Shown here piece after piece: positions 35,357 to 46,159 of a stretch of 64,000 bases of DNA. The notes under the pieces were generated by a model. The model was not told the origin of the DNA and searched no databases. It was given only the letters and a program-made list of their open reading frames with translations. Where the stretch lies: assembly GCA_036265935.1 (NCBI GenBank), contig DATAOB010000011.1, positions 1 to 64,000 of the forward strand. Reading direction: 5' to 3'. The position numbers and the translations under genes were made by a program. This stretch comes from JAFASC01 sp036265935 (GTDB lineage: Bacteria; Pseudomonadota; Alphaproteobacteria; Rhizobiales; Beijerinckiaceae). Positions within the stretch are counted from its first letter, which is position 1. Every line of letters begins with the position of its first letter.

Positions 35357-36292
35357 ATGGCTGACCACGACGACGGCATCAACCGGCGCCACGCACTCGA
35401 ATGCATGATCTGGGCGGGCACGGGCGTGCTCTGGACCGTCTCGGGCGGCGTGCCAAAATCGCTGAATCTGCTCGGCGATGCGCAAGCCGCCGAGCAAAGC
35501 GCCGCCGGCCTCACCTTCCTGCAAATCAGCGACAGCCATGTCGGCTTCGACAAAGCCGCCAATCCGAACGCGCTCGCCACGTTGCAGGAGGCGATCGACA
35601 AGGTCGGCGCGATGCCGCAGCGCCCCGCGTTCATGATCCATACCGGTGATATCACGCATCTCTCGCGCGCCGCCGAATTCGACAATGCCGACCAGGTGAT
35701 CGGCAAGGCGAAACTCGACGTGCATTACGTGCCGGGCGAGCACGACGTCATCGATGAGGATGGCGGCAAGGCCTATCTCGACCGCTACGGCAAAAATGCC
35801 AAGGGCGCCGGCTGGTATTCGTTCGATCAGGCCGGCGTGCATTTCATCGGCCTCGTCAACGTGCTCGATCTGAAAGCCGGCGGTCTCGGCAATCTCGGCG
35901 AGGAGCAGTTGAAGTGGCTCGAAGACGACGTGCGCGGCAAATCGGCGTCGACGCCAATCGTCGTCTTCGCGCATGTGCCGCTCTGGCTCGTGTACGAGAA
36001 ATGGGGCTGGGGCACCGACGATGGCGCCCGCGCGCTCGCGCTGTTGAAGCGCTTCGGCTCGGTCACCGTGCTCAACGGCCACATTCATCAGATCGTGCAG
36101 AAGGTCGAAGGCAATATGACCTTCCACACCGCGCGCTCGACGGCCTTCCCGCAGCCCGAGCCCGGCACGGCGCCTTCGCCCGGTCCGAAGGTCGTGCCGG
36201 CCGACCAACTGCGCACCATGCTCGGGCTGAGCACGGTGACGATCGCTTCCGGCCAGCGGCCGCTGGCAATCGTCGATTCCACACTTGCATAG
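35357..36292 (+). CDS. Exported metallophosphoesterase
   Basis: 311 aa. The start at 35357 has GGAGGAG upstream. The N-terminus INRRHALECMIWAGTGVLW looks like a twin-arginine signal, so export is likely. Calcineurin-like metal motifs in order: DSH in QISDSHVGF, GD in HTGDITH, then GEHD in VPGEHDV where most relatives have GNHD, AHVPLW, and GHIH in LNGHIHQ. The N-to-E change sits at a metal/phosphate contact. First gene of a block with a cupredoxin, an ECF sigma factor and an anti-sigma factor, all in one direction. Confidence 0.85.
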   Translation: MADHDDGINRRHALECMIWAGTGVLWTVSGGVPKSLNLLGDAQAAEQSAAGLTFLQISDSHVGFDKAANPNALATLQEAIDKVGAMPQRPAFMIHTGDITHLSRAAEFDNADQVIGKAKLDVHYVPGEHDVIDEDGGKAYLDRYGKNAKGAGWYSFDQAGVHFIGLVNVLDLKAGGLGNLGEEQLKWLEDDVRGKSASTPIVVFAHVPLWLVYEKWGWGTDDGARALALLKRFGSVTVLNGHIHQIVQKVEGNMTFHTARSTAFPQPEPGTAPSPGPKVVPADQLRTMLGLSTVTIASGQRPLAIVDSTLA

Positions 36293-36310
36293 GGTCTGAG
36301 GCGAATTCCC

Positions 36311-36643
36311 ATGAATATGACGCTCTCGCGCCGCTCCTTTTCCGCGCTCGTCTTCGCGCTGCCGCTGCTTGGGACGGCGCGGGCGGAGGAAGAAGCGGCG
36401 CATATCATGATCGATAATTTCGTCTTCACGCCGGCCGAACTGAAGGTGAAGACCGGCACGAAAGTGACCTGGAAGAACGACGACGATATCCCGCATACGA
36501 TCCTCGCCAAGGGCGGCGCGTTCCGCTCGAAGCCGCTCGATACGGGTGACGAGTTTTCCTACGTCTTCGCCAAAGCCGGCAAAGTCGACTATTTCTGCAC
36601 GCTGCATCCGCATATGGTGGGGAGCGTCATCGTCACGGATTGA
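36311..36643 (+). CDS. Exported cupredoxin (type 1 copper protein)
   Basis: 110 aa. Signal sequence LSRRSFSALVFALPLLGTARA with a twin-arginine-like SRRSF. Beta-sandwich cupredoxin with ligands H62 (IPHT), C96, H99 and M102 in FCTLHPHMVG, the plastocyanin/amicyanin pattern C-x2-H-x2-M. It would be a periplasmic electron carrier or copper-binding protein. It lies 18 bases after the metallophosphoesterase gene and 26 before the sigma factor gene, suggesting one transcript. Confidence 0.9.
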   Translation: MNMTLSRRSFSALVFALPLLGTARAEEEAAHIMIDNFVFTPAELKVKTGTKVTWKNDDDIPHTILAKGGAFRSKPLDTGDEFSYVFAKAGKVDYFCTLHPHMVGSVIVTD

Positions 36644-36669
36644 CGTAAGTTCATGGCTGAGGCGTTCGC

Positions 36670-37194
36670 TTGGAGAGCGATCGGGCGCTGTTTGCGAAGG
36701 TTTTTCTTCCACATCTGCAGCAGGCCTACCGGCTTGCGCGCTGGATGACGGGGAGTGCTGTCGATGCCGAGGACGTGGTGCAGGAAGCCTCGCTTCGGGC
36801 GTTCCGCTCGATTCGCGATTGCAGCGGCAGCAATCCGCGCGGCTGGGTGCTGACGATCGTGCGCAACACGGCGAACACTTGGCTCACCCGCAATCGCGCC
36901 GACCGAATGCCCCCGGGACGAAGCGAGGCGGATGGATCGATCATCGATGTGGATGAAAATGTCGATCTCGACACGCCGGAAGCCGTTCTGTTGCGCAAGG
37001 CGACGGTCGACGAAGTTCGCCGCGCCGTCGACGCGCTGCCGGCGCCCTTTCGCGAGGTGATCGTGTTGCGTGAGATCGAGGAACTGGATTATCGCGAGAT
37101 CGCGGATATCGCGGGCATTCCGCTCGGCACCGTGATGTCGCGGCTGTCGCGCGCCCGCTCGATGCTGTTCAAGACGCTCGGAGAGATCAGATGA
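36670..37194 (+). CDS. ECF-family RNA polymerase sigma factor
   Basis: 174 aa. Region 2 includes AYRLARWMTGSAVDAEDVVQEASLRAF and region 4 includes LPAPFREVIVLREIEELDYREIA with the HTH GIPLGTVMSRLSRARSML. Start TTG at 36670 preceded by GAGG at 7 bases; no in-frame ATG is nearby. It overlaps the anti-sigma gene by 4 bases, the standard coupled arrangement. Target promoters are not known; the copper and phosphoesterase genes upstream are candidates. Confidence 0.93.
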   Translation: MESDRALFAKVFLPHLQQAYRLARWMTGSAVDAEDVVQEASLRAFRSIRDCSGSNPRGWVLTIVRNTANTWLTRNRADRMPPGRSEADGSIIDVDENVDLDTPEAVLLRKATVDEVRRAVDALPAPFREVIVLREIEELDYREIADIAGIPLGTVMSRLSRARSMLFKTLGEIR

Positions 37195-37919
37195 AAAATC
37201 CCGAGCAGATCTATGAAGTCGATGCCTATGCCGACAACGAGCTAGATCCGGTGCGCGCGATCGCCGTGGAGAAATTGATGGCGGAGCAACCTGAGCTGCG
37301 CCAGCGTTACGACTCCATTCTCAATCTGCGACGCGCGTTGCGCGAAGCGGCGGCTCAGGATCGCCCCTCCGATCTGATACAGCCGCGCATTAATCGCGCT
37401 CTTGGGCGTGTGGCGCCGTTCGTCACGCGCTGGGCTGCGCTCGCCGCCTCGTTCCTTGTGGGTCTCCTTGTTGCGGCGGCCCTCACCTGGGTCGTCTTCG
37501 TGCCGAGAAGCCCGGCTCTCGCCGAGGCGATCGTCTCAGCGCATATGCGCAGCCTGCTTGCCGAACAGCCGATCGATGTCGCCTCGTCCGATCGCCACAC
37601 GGTGAAACCGTGGCTCGCACGCAAGGTGCCGCAATCGCCCGATGTCATCGATCTCTCGCAAAGCGGCTTTCCCCTGATCGGCGGCCGTGTCGACGTCATC
37701 GATGGCGAACCCGTCGCGACGATCGTCTACGGCCATGCCAAGCATCTCGTCAGCCTGATGACGTTCGCAAAACGGATCAAATTGCCGGCGGTTAGCAGCG
37801 TCGCGGGATTTCACATGCGCAGCTGGACGCAGGGCGACCTGACCTACGTGGCGGTCTCCGACATACCGGACAGCGAGCTTGCGATGTTCGAAAACGGCAT
37901 CCGGCATCCGAATTCGTAA
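37191..37919 (+). CDS. Transmembrane anti-sigma factor
   Basis: 242 aa, single-pass membrane protein. N-terminal cytosolic sigma-binding part (about 1-80, YEVDAYADNELDP) lacks the HxxxCxxC zinc motif; one membrane helix AALAASFLVGLLVAAALTWV; periplasmic domain (about 110-242) with DVIDLSQSGFPLIGGRVDVI. It should hold the upstream ECF factor inactive until a periplasmic signal releases it. The nature of the signal is unknown; the two neighbouring exported proteins suggest a periplasmic redox or metal cue. Confidence 0.9.
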   Translation: MKNPEQIYEVDAYADNELDPVRAIAVEKLMAEQPELRQRYDSILNLRRALREAAAQDRPSDLIQPRINRALGRVAPFVTRWAALAASFLVGLLVAAALTWVVFVPRSPALAEAIVSAHMRSLLAEQPIDVASSDRHTVKPWLARKVPQSPDVIDLSQSGFPLIGGRVDVIDGEPVATIVYGHAKHLVSLMTFAKRIKLPAVSSVAGFHMRSWTQGDLTYVAVSDIPDSELAMFENGIRHPNS

Positions 37920-37930
37920 AGCGCCTCGGA

Positions 37931-38548
37931 CTATTCGCTCCGCCAGTTCTGCAAAATCGTATCGGTCGTTACCGTCTCGACCTGCTGGCCGTAGCGCCTA
38001 TGATAAAGCGTCATCATCGCGTCATGCGTCTCGTCGGACGAGCTGCATAAAGCGTCGGTCGCGACAACGACGCGATAGCCGCGATCGACGCCGCCGAGCA
38101 CGGTTGCGAGCACGCAAACATCGGTTTCGCCGCCGCTGACGACGAGCGTGTCAATCGGGGTGCCGCGCAGCATGTCATCGAGCTTGCCTTCGAGCCAGGG
38201 CGAATAAACCTTTTTGTCGATTATTTTTGCGGGCGGGACGAAACGTGCGAGTTCGGCCACTAGTTCGACCATTTCGTCGCCGAGCCGGCTCACGGTCATG
38301 CTCTGCCATTTCTCGTAATAGCGCCGCCACGTGCCCCTGCCCTGCCCCGGCTCATTCGCCGGAATGAAGCGCGTGAAGATCGTCCGCGCCGGATGCGTCC
38401 CGACGATCTGCACGACGTTCGGCAGCACGCGCCCCATCCACGGCGTGTGCCAGTCGGTGTCCTCGGCAAAGAGCCGCTGCATGTCGACGCAGATATGCAG
38501 CGCGGTACCAGTCAGCGCGCCGTAGCGGAGCGCGTTTTCGTCTTTCAT
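37931..38548 (-). CDS. Isochorismatase-family cysteine hydrolase
   Basis: 205 aa from the ATG at 38548. Catalytic triad residues of the family are visible: D22 in HICVDMQRLF, the lysine in IIDKKVYSPW and the nucleophile Cys in SGGETDVCVLAT. Relatives hydrolyse nicotinamide, isochorismate, N-carbamoylsarcosine or biuret-type amides; the substrate cannot be named here. It converges with the anti-sigma gene. Confidence 0.88.
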   Translation of the reverse strand: MKDENALRYGALTGTALHICVDMQRLFAEDTDWHTPWMGRVLPNVVQIVGTHPARTIFTRFIPANEPGQGRGTWRRYYEKWQSMTVSRLGDEMVELVAELARFVPPAKIIDKKVYSPWLEGKLDDMLRGTPIDTLVVSGGETDVCVLATVLGGVDRGYRVVVATDALCSSSDETHDAMMTLYHRRYGQQVETVTTDTILQNWRSE

Positions 38549-38663
38549 AAGAAAATCCAACGTGGAATGCCGGCATAGAATGGCTACCAGCCCGTAGCAG
38601 TTTCTAAATTCATCTCTTTCACATATGTTGGCTGATCTCCGCAGCGATGGCCACGAGGCACCG

Positions 38664-38881
38664 ATGCACCTGCGCTCCAAAGTTTCATCTGATGGCCGGA
38701 TCGTCGTGCCGCGAACCGTCGGCAAAAGATTGAATCCCGGGCCCGACGATTACGTGCACTTCATTGTCGAAGCAAGGAGCGTTCGTTTTTTGTGGAAACA
38801 CCGCAGGACGCGAACGATCCATTCGCAACTTTCTCGGAATGGGTGAGCAAGGCCGACGAGGAGGCCTATGCCGACCTCTAG
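38664..38881 (+). pseudogene. AbrB/MazE-type antitoxin with frameshift in a T-run
   Basis: The ATG at 38664 opens MHLRSKVSSDGRIVVPRTVG, the SpoVT-AbrB swapped-hairpin domain with a VEARSVRF strand. At the T6 run near 38788-38793 the frame is lost. In the shifted frame ETPQDANDPFATFSEWVSKA and DEEAYADL continue to a TAG at 38879-38881, the classic tail of these antitoxins. One missing T would explain it. No toxin gene follows: ddl begins 50 bases later. It is an orphan remnant or a sequencing slip in a homopolymer. Confidence 0.72.
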
Positions 38882-38931
38882 CTCGGCGGCTAAATGGTTT
38901 TTCCATGATTCGGCTTTAGCCTGAGTTCCCT

Positions 38932-39855
38932 ATGACCCTGCACGTCGCCGTCCTCATGGGCGGCCTTTCCGTCGAACGCGAGGTCTCGCTGGTCTCGGGT
39001 GCCGCCTGCGCCAGGGCGCTGGAAGGCCAGGGCTTCATGGTGACGCCGATCGACGTCGATCGCGACATCGCGGAGGTGCTGGCACGGGTAAAGCCGCAGG
39101 TCGCCTTCAACGCGCTACACGGGCGCTTCGGCGAGGACGGCATCGTCCAAGGCATCCTCGAAATGCTGCGCATCCCCTACACGCATTCCGGCGTGCTCGC
39201 CTCGGCGCTGGCGATGCAGAAAGACCGCGCCAAGGACGTCATGCGCGCCGCCGGCATTCCGGTCGCGCAAGGCGTGACTTGCAGCCGCTTCGAGGTGGCC
39301 AAGCGCCACGTGCTTCCGCCGCCTTACGTGGTGAAGCCCGTGAACGAAGGCTCGTCGGTTGGAGTGATCATCGTCAAGGAGGAGCGCTCGCATCCGCCGC
39401 AGGAGCTGATGCGCGAGGACTGGCCGCACGGCGATACGGTTCTTGTCGAAAAGTTCGTCGCCGGACGTGAGCTCACATGTGCGGTCATGGGCGAGCGCGC
39501 ACTCGACGTCATCGACATCCGTGCCGCCGATGGAGGGTGGTACGATTATCACGCAAAGTACTCAAAAGGCGGATCGATCCACGTCCTTCCGGCAAATCTT
39601 AAACAAAATATTTACCAAGAGGTCCAACAGTGGGCGCTCGAGGCGCATAGAGCCCTCGGCTGCCGCGGCGTGAGCCGCACTGATCTCCGATACGACGATC
39701 GCCCCGGAGGTACGGGCGAACTCGTCGTGTTGGAGGTCAACACCCAACCCGGCATGACCGAGACGTCTCTGGTGCCCGAGATCGCCGCTTATGCCGGCTA
39801 CTCGTTCGGTGAGCTCGTCCGATGGATGGTGGAGGACGCTTCCTGCGATCGTTGA
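38932..39855 (+). CDS. ddl: D-alanine--D-alanine ligase
   Basis: ATP-grasp ligase making D-Ala-D-Ala for peptidoglycan. 307 aa. HVAVLMGGLSVEREVSLVSG at the start, the ATP-grasp blocks PPYVVKPVNEGSSVGV and EKFVAGRELTCAV, and the C-terminal metal site VLEVNTQPGMTETSLVPE. Start of a dcw-type cluster ddl-ftsQ-ftsA-ftsZ; it overlaps ftsQ by 34 bases. murB, often just upstream in relatives, is absent here and replaced by accessory genes. Confidence 0.96.
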   Translation: MTLHVAVLMGGLSVEREVSLVSGAACARALEGQGFMVTPIDVDRDIAEVLARVKPQVAFNALHGRFGEDGIVQGILEMLRIPYTHSGVLASALAMQKDRAKDVMRAAGIPVAQGVTCSRFEVAKRHVLPPPYVVKPVNEGSSVGVIIVKEERSHPPQELMREDWPHGDTVLVEKFVAGRELTCAVMGERALDVIDIRAADGGWYDYHAKYSKGGSIHVLPANLKQNIYQEVQQWALEAHRALGCRGVSRTDLRYDDRPGGTGELVVLEVNTQPGMTETSLVPEIAAYAGYSFGELVRWMVEDASCDR

Positions 39856-40820
39856 GCGAGGCATTGCGCCTCGACTCGATTGCACCAGGGCGTCCGCTGC
39901 TTGCCGGGATCGGATTATCCGCGCCCTCCAGCATTTCTCTGTTCGCGTTGCCTGCGCGGAGCCCCGCGCAAACGGCGCTGCCGCCCCGCCGCGCACGTCC
40001 TTCGAAAGTCGCCGACTTCGCCAGACGCCATGGCACTGCGCTCCTCGTCTTCTCGCTGATCGGAACCTCGATTGGCTATGGCGCGCTCCGCGGCGGCGGC
40101 TATGCGGCATTCATCGAGCAATACGGCACCCTGGCCGACATCATCGCGAGAAACATCGGCTTTCCGATTTCCGCCGTCGCCATTAGCGGCCAGAGCGGTC
40201 TGACGGAATCGGAAGTGCTCGAGGCCTCTGGTATCAACTCCAGGAATTCACTCGCTTTCCTGAATGTCTCCGAGGTGCGCGACCGTTTGCGGGCGGTACC
40301 GCTCATCAAGGAAGCGAGCGTCCGCAAGCTTTACCCCGATCAAGTGCAGATCGAGATCACCGAGCGCCAACCCTATGCGCTGTGGCAACAGGACGGACAG
40401 ATTTCGGTCGTTGCCGCCGACGGCACTGTCATCGACACGATGCGCGACGGACGCTTCCCCGATCTGCCGTTTGTCGTCGGCGAAGGCGCCAACACGCACC
40501 TTCCCGACTACCTTGCTCTGCTCACCAAGGCCGGCGACCTCAGGTCGAAAATCCGCGCCGGTATTTTTGTCAGCGAACGGCGCTGGAGCCTCAGCACCAC
40601 AAGCGGCGTCGAGGTCATGCTGCCGGAGCAAAATCCGGACGCCGCGCTCGCCGCGCTGGACTCGCTCGAGCGCAATGCGCGCATCCTCGAAAAGGATGTG
40701 ATCTCGCTCGATCTGCGCCAGCCGGACCGCCTCGTCGCGCGCCTCTCCGAAGAAGCCGCCGCGCAGCGCGCCGACGCGCTCGGCAGCAAGCGCACGCGCG
40801 GCAAACCCGGACAGACGTGA
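39822..40820 (+). CDS. ftsQ: Cell division protein FtsQ
   Basis: 332 aa bitopic membrane protein linking early and late division proteins. Cytosolic N-terminus (about 1-68), one membrane helix ALLVFSLIGTSIGYGALRGG (about 70-90), then the POTRA domain beginning ISAVAISGQSGLTESEVLE, and the FtsQ beta domain with VRKLYPDQVQIEITERQPYA. Overlap with ddl and a 7-base gap to ftsA suggest co-transcription. Confidence 0.95.
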   Translation: MDGGGRFLRSLSEALRLDSIAPGRPLLAGIGLSAPSSISLFALPARSPAQTALPPRRARPSKVADFARRHGTALLVFSLIGTSIGYGALRGGGYAAFIEQYGTLADIIARNIGFPISAVAISGQSGLTESEVLEASGINSRNSLAFLNVSEVRDRLRAVPLIKEASVRKLYPDQVQIEITERQPYALWQQDGQISVVAADGTVIDTMRDGRFPDLPFVVGEGANTHLPDYLALLTKAGDLRSKIRAGIFVSERRWSLSTTSGVEVMLPEQNPDAALAALDSLERNARILEKDVISLDLRQPDRLVARLSEEAAAQRADALGSKRTRGKPGQT

Positions 40821-40827
40821 GCGCCGC

Positions 40828-42132
40828 ATGATCCCGCCACGCCTCAAACCCCTCTCCGCCCGCAAGAGCACCATTCTGTCGGTGCTCGACGTCGGCACCA
40901 GCAAGATCGCCTGCCTGATCGCGCGGCTGATGCCGGTCGAACCATCCGAGACGATGCGCGGCCGCACGCACCGCTGCCGCATCCTGGGCATCGGCCATCA
41001 GCGCTCGCGCGGCATGAAGGGCGGCCAGGTCATCGACATGGAGGAGACCGAGGCGGCAATCCGCGTTGCGGTCGACGCCGCCGAGCGCATGGCCGGCGTG
41101 CAGGTGGAAAGCATCATCGTCGCCGCTTCCGGCGGCAGGCTTTCGGGTCAGCATTACAAGGCCGAGATCGATGTCATCGGCGGCGCGGTGCGCGATGCCG
41201 ATATTCATCGCGTGCTCGAAGCGTCGTGCGCGCGGACCTCGCGTCAGGGCCGCGCGGTGTTGCATTCGCTGCCGACCTCCTATTCGCTTGATGCAGCCAA
41301 CCACATTCGCGATCCCCGCGGCATGATGGGCGAGCGGCTCGGCGCCGATCTGCTTGTGGCTAGCTGCGATACCGCGGCGGCGCGCAATCTCCTGCTTGCG
41401 GTCGAGCGCTGTCATCTCGGCATCGAAGCGCTGGTCGCAAGTCCCTACGCATCCGGTCTGTCGGTGCTGGTCGACGACGAGCCCGACATGGGCACGATCG
41501 TCGTCGACATGGGCGGCGGCACGACATCGATCGCGCTTTTCTCCGGCGGCGTTCTGGCGCATCTCGACGCCTTCGCGGTCGGCGGCCACCACATCACGAT
41601 GGATATTGCGCGCGGGCTGAACGCGCGGCTTGCCGATGCCGAGCGCATGAAGACGCTCTACGGCAGCGCGATTTCGTCGCCTTCCGACGATCGCGAGACG
41701 ATCAGCGTCGAACAGGCGGGGGAAGAAAGCGGCCACCCCGTCCATCTGCCGAAATCGCACCTCATTCGCATCATCAAGCCGCGCGCCGAAGAGATTTTGG
41801 AGCTGGTGCGCGATCGTCTCGACCGCGCCGGTTTCCCGGCAGCCGCGGGTCGGCGCATCGTTCTCACCGGCGGTGCGAGCCAGCTCACCGGCCTGCCCGA
41901 AGCTTGCCGGCGCATTCTCTCAGGTCAGGTCCGCCTCGGCCGCCCGGTCGGCATCCAGGGCCTGCCGGATTCGGCAAAGAGTCCCGGCTTCGCCGCCGCC
42001 GTGGGATTGACGATCTATCCGCAATTCGCGGCCTACGAACATTTCGAACCGAACCGGCAGGCAAACCTGAAGGCGACAGGAACAGACGGATACATCGCTC
42101 GCGTCGGGCGATGGCTGAAGGAAAGTTTCTAA
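40828..42132 (+). CDS. ftsA: Cell division protein FtsA
   Basis: 434 aa actin-like ATPase that tethers FtsZ to the membrane. Phosphate-1 loop VLDVGTSKIACLI, phosphate-2 loop VVDMGGGTTSIALF, adenosine motif IVLTGGASQLTGL, and a C-terminal amphipathic membrane-targeting helix in IARVGRWLKESF. It lies 14 bases before ftsZ. Confidence 0.97.
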   Translation: MIPPRLKPLSARKSTILSVLDVGTSKIACLIARLMPVEPSETMRGRTHRCRILGIGHQRSRGMKGGQVIDMEETEAAIRVAVDAAERMAGVQVESIIVAASGGRLSGQHYKAEIDVIGGAVRDADIHRVLEASCARTSRQGRAVLHSLPTSYSLDAANHIRDPRGMMGERLGADLLVASCDTAAARNLLLAVERCHLGIEALVASPYASGLSVLVDDEPDMGTIVVDMGGGTTSIALFSGGVLAHLDAFAVGGHHITMDIARGLNARLADAERMKTLYGSAISSPSDDRETISVEQAGEESGHPVHLPKSHLIRIIKPRAEEILELVRDRLDRAGFPAAAGRRIVLTGGASQLTGLPEACRRILSGQVRLGRPVGIQGLPDSAKSPGFAAAVGLTIYPQFAAYEHFEPNRQANLKATGTDGYIARVGRWLKESF

Positions 42133-42146
42133 GAAGAGGTCAAGCG

Positions 42147-43838
<1,692 letters not shown>

Positions 43839-43861
43839 TCTCAACCGCTCTTTGTCTTAAG

Positions 43862-43888
43862 GGCCCGCACATTGTTGCGGGCCTTTTT
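43862..43888 (+). terminator. Rho-independent terminator after ftsZ
   Basis: Stem GGCCCGCA (43862-43869) / TGCGGGCC (43876-43883) with a 6-base loop ATTGT-type, followed by TTTTT. It lies 24 bases past the ftsZ stop and closes the ddl-ftsQAZ transcript before lpxC. Confidence 0.9.
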
Positions 43889-44013
43889 CTTTGAGGGGGA
43901 TCGATCTGCGTGCGCTTGTAAGATTCTGTAACAAAGCGTGATTTGGCCGGCTTGATCGGCGCGGCTTATTTTCGGCAGCCCGACTTCGGCAGGCGCGCCG
44001 CGCACGAGCTTTC

Positions 44014-44958
44014 ATGTTTCAGCTTTTGGACGAGCTCGGCTCCCCCACTCCGCGCGTGCTCGGCGCCGTAGCGCAAACAACGCTGCGCCGATCCGTTGTG
44101 TTGCACGGTGTCGGAGTGCACACCAATGTGCCGGCGCGTTTGACGCTGCATCCTGCCCCGGCGAGCACCGGCATCACGTTTCAGCGCGAGGGCAGATTGC
44201 CGCTCGCGGCGCGTTGCGAAAATGTGGTCGACACCATGTTGCGCACGGCGCTCGGTGATGCAAAGGGCGGCACCGTAAACACGGTCGAGCATTTGCTATC
44301 CGCCTGTGCCGGCATGGGTGTCGATAACTTACGAGTCGAGATCGACGGGCCGGAATTGCCGGCCTTCGATGGATCGGCGGCCGCTTTCGCGCACGCAATC
44401 GATGCTGCCGGAATAGTCGAAGAGTCGCACGCGCGCCATTGTCTTAAGGTGCTGAAACCGGTGCACGTTCACGAGGGCGTCGCGTTCGCCGAATTCCTTC
44501 CGGCGGAACACGGCTTGACGCTCGACATCGAAATCGATTTCGCCGACCCGGTGATCGGCCGTCAGCGCAAAATCTTAGGCGTCGATCCCGGTACGTTTCG
44601 CCGTGAAGTGTCGCGCGCCCGCTCCTTTGGGTTCCTACGCGATCTTGCGCATCTGCAAGCAGGTGGGCTGGCGCTTGGCGCCTCGCTCGACAACACAGTG
44701 GCACTCCTCGAAGACGCGGTTCTCAACCCGGAGGGCTTGCGATTCCCCGACGAATGCGTCCGCCATAAAATGCTCGACGCGCTCGGCGATCTCGCACTTG
44801 CCGGGCCGCCGATTATAGGGATTTTCCGCTCCTATCGCGGCGGCCACGCGCTGAATGTCGCAGCGGTTCGAGCGCTCCTGTCCGATCCTTCCTGTTTTGC
44901 GGTCGAGCGCGCGAGAGGCGTCGAATTCGAGTGTGACATTCCTGCCGCGCTCGTCTGA
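44014..44958 (+). CDS. lpxC: UDP-3-O-acyl-N-acetylglucosamine deacetylase
   Basis: Zinc enzyme for the committed step of lipid A synthesis. 314 aa. SVVLHGVGVHTN near the N-terminus, zinc histidine in NTVEHLLSA, the DGPELPAFDGSA block, and the second zinc site H/D in RHKMLDALGDL. A normal family member, so the cell makes lipid A. The start ATG lacks a strong ribosome site. Confidence 0.96.
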   Translation: MFQLLDELGSPTPRVLGAVAQTTLRRSVVLHGVGVHTNVPARLTLHPAPASTGITFQREGRLPLAARCENVVDTMLRTALGDAKGGTVNTVEHLLSACAGMGVDNLRVEIDGPELPAFDGSAAAFAHAIDAAGIVEESHARHCLKVLKPVHVHEGVAFAEFLPAEHGLTLDIEIDFADPVIGRQRKILGVDPGTFRREVSRARSFGFLRDLAHLQAGGLALGASLDNTVALLEDAVLNPEGLRFPDECVRHKMLDALGDLALAGPPIIGIFRSYRGGHALNVAAVRALLSDPSCFAVERARGVEFECDIPAALV

Positions 44959-45119
44959 AATGCTCTAGTCTTTCCCCTAAGCGGGCGCGGCTTCGCCACA
45001 ATTGCCCGCCAACGTCCTCACCGCCGGATGGCATCAAGCGGCTGTTCCGAGCGGGAGAGGCTTGTCCTCTCCCATTTTAACGCGGAGCCGCCGCGTATCC
45101 CGTCGACGAGTTTCGCCGC

Positions 45120-46043
45120 ATGCTGGATCTTGATTTGAACACCTCAAACCCTGCCCCGAAAATCGCAAATCCTGCCCGTTTCCTGTCCGGAGCGCTTGCC
45201 GCCGGGGCGGTCGTCGGGCTGGCGCTCGGCCTCTCCGCTTGCTCGGCGGTCGACAATATTCCAGGCATTTCGAGCCTGTTCGGCGGCGAGAAATACGAGA
45301 CGAAGATTCTTCCGGATATCCCGGCCGACGATATCTACAACCAGGGCCTCGCCCGGCTGCACAAGAAAGATTACACCGCGGCGGGGAAGAGCTTCGCCGA
45401 TCTCGAAAAGCAATATCCGTACTCGCAATGGTCGCGGAAGGGTCTGATCATGACGACCTTCTCGCAATACGAGGACGGCAAGTACGAGGACGCAATCGCC
45501 TCGGCCAACCGCTATGTCAGCCTCTATCCGTCGTCGCCGGAGACGCCGTACGCGATTTATCTCGCAGGCATGTCCTATTACAACCAAATCCCCGACGTGG
45601 CGCGCGATCAGGAGCGGGCCGAGAAGGCACTCGCCTATTTCAATCAGATCGTCGAGAAATTCCCGCAGTCGGAATATGTGACCGACGCGAAGTTCAAGAT
45701 GCAGGTCGCCCGCGACCAGCTCGCCGGCAAGGAAATGACCATCGGCCGCTTCTATATGCAGCGGCGAAATTGGACGGCGGCGATCAACCGCTTCCGCGAC
45801 GTGCTCGGCAAATATCAGATGACGCGCCACACCGAGGAGGCGCTCTATCGCCTGACCGAAGCCTATCTGGCGCTCGGGATCACCAGCGAAGCGCAGACGG
45901 CGGCTGCAATCCTCGGCCACAACTATCCCGATTCCCAGTGGTACAAGGACGCTTTCGCGCGCCTGCAGACCGGCGGCTTCTCGCCCGAGGAGCACTCGGA
46001 CTCCTGGATTTCCAAGACTTTCAAGAAGGTCGGATTGGGTTAG
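45120..46043 (+). CDS. bamD: Outer membrane assembly lipoprotein BamD
   Basis: 307 aa lipoprotein of the Bam complex that inserts outer-membrane proteins. Signal with lipobox LSAC (GALAAGAVVGLALGLSAC), then tetratricopeptide repeats: DIYNQGLARLHKKDYTAAGK, YEDAIASANRYVSLYPSS and WTAAINRFRDVLGKY. An extended N-terminus of about 20 residues precedes the hydrophobic part. lpxC-bamD-recN is a common order in Rhizobiales. Confidence 0.94.
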   Translation: MLDLDLNTSNPAPKIANPARFLSGALAAGAVVGLALGLSACSAVDNIPGISSLFGGEKYETKILPDIPADDIYNQGLARLHKKDYTAAGKSFADLEKQYPYSQWSRKGLIMTTFSQYEDGKYEDAIASANRYVSLYPSSPETPYAIYLAGMSYYNQIPDVARDQERAEKALAYFNQIVEKFPQSEYVTDAKFKMQVARDQLAGKEMTIGRFYMQRRNWTAAINRFRDVLGKYQMTRHTEEALYRLTEAYLALGITSEAQTAAAILGHNYPDSQWYKDAFARLQTGGFSPEEHSDSWISKTFKKVGLG

Positions 46044-46159
46044 ACCGCGGCCGCCGCGGCTCCTGGTGCCGGCAAGTCGCGAAAGTAGTTGCGGATCGAG
46101 AGGTCCGCGGTCCAGTGCTCCACTTTTGCTGAGGCCGGCGTAACGCTACGATCGCGTCG

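Noticed and set aside
39590..39625. A/T-rich TTAAACAAAATATTTACC inside ddl as a CtrA or DnaA site
   Set aside because: The spacing does not fit TTAA-N7-TTAA, it lies within a conserved coding frame, and it occurs once.
41904..42146. Long N-terminal extension of FtsZ
   Set aside because: The extra 81 codons overlap ftsA in another frame; the ATG at 42147 has a good ribosome site and the family N-terminus.
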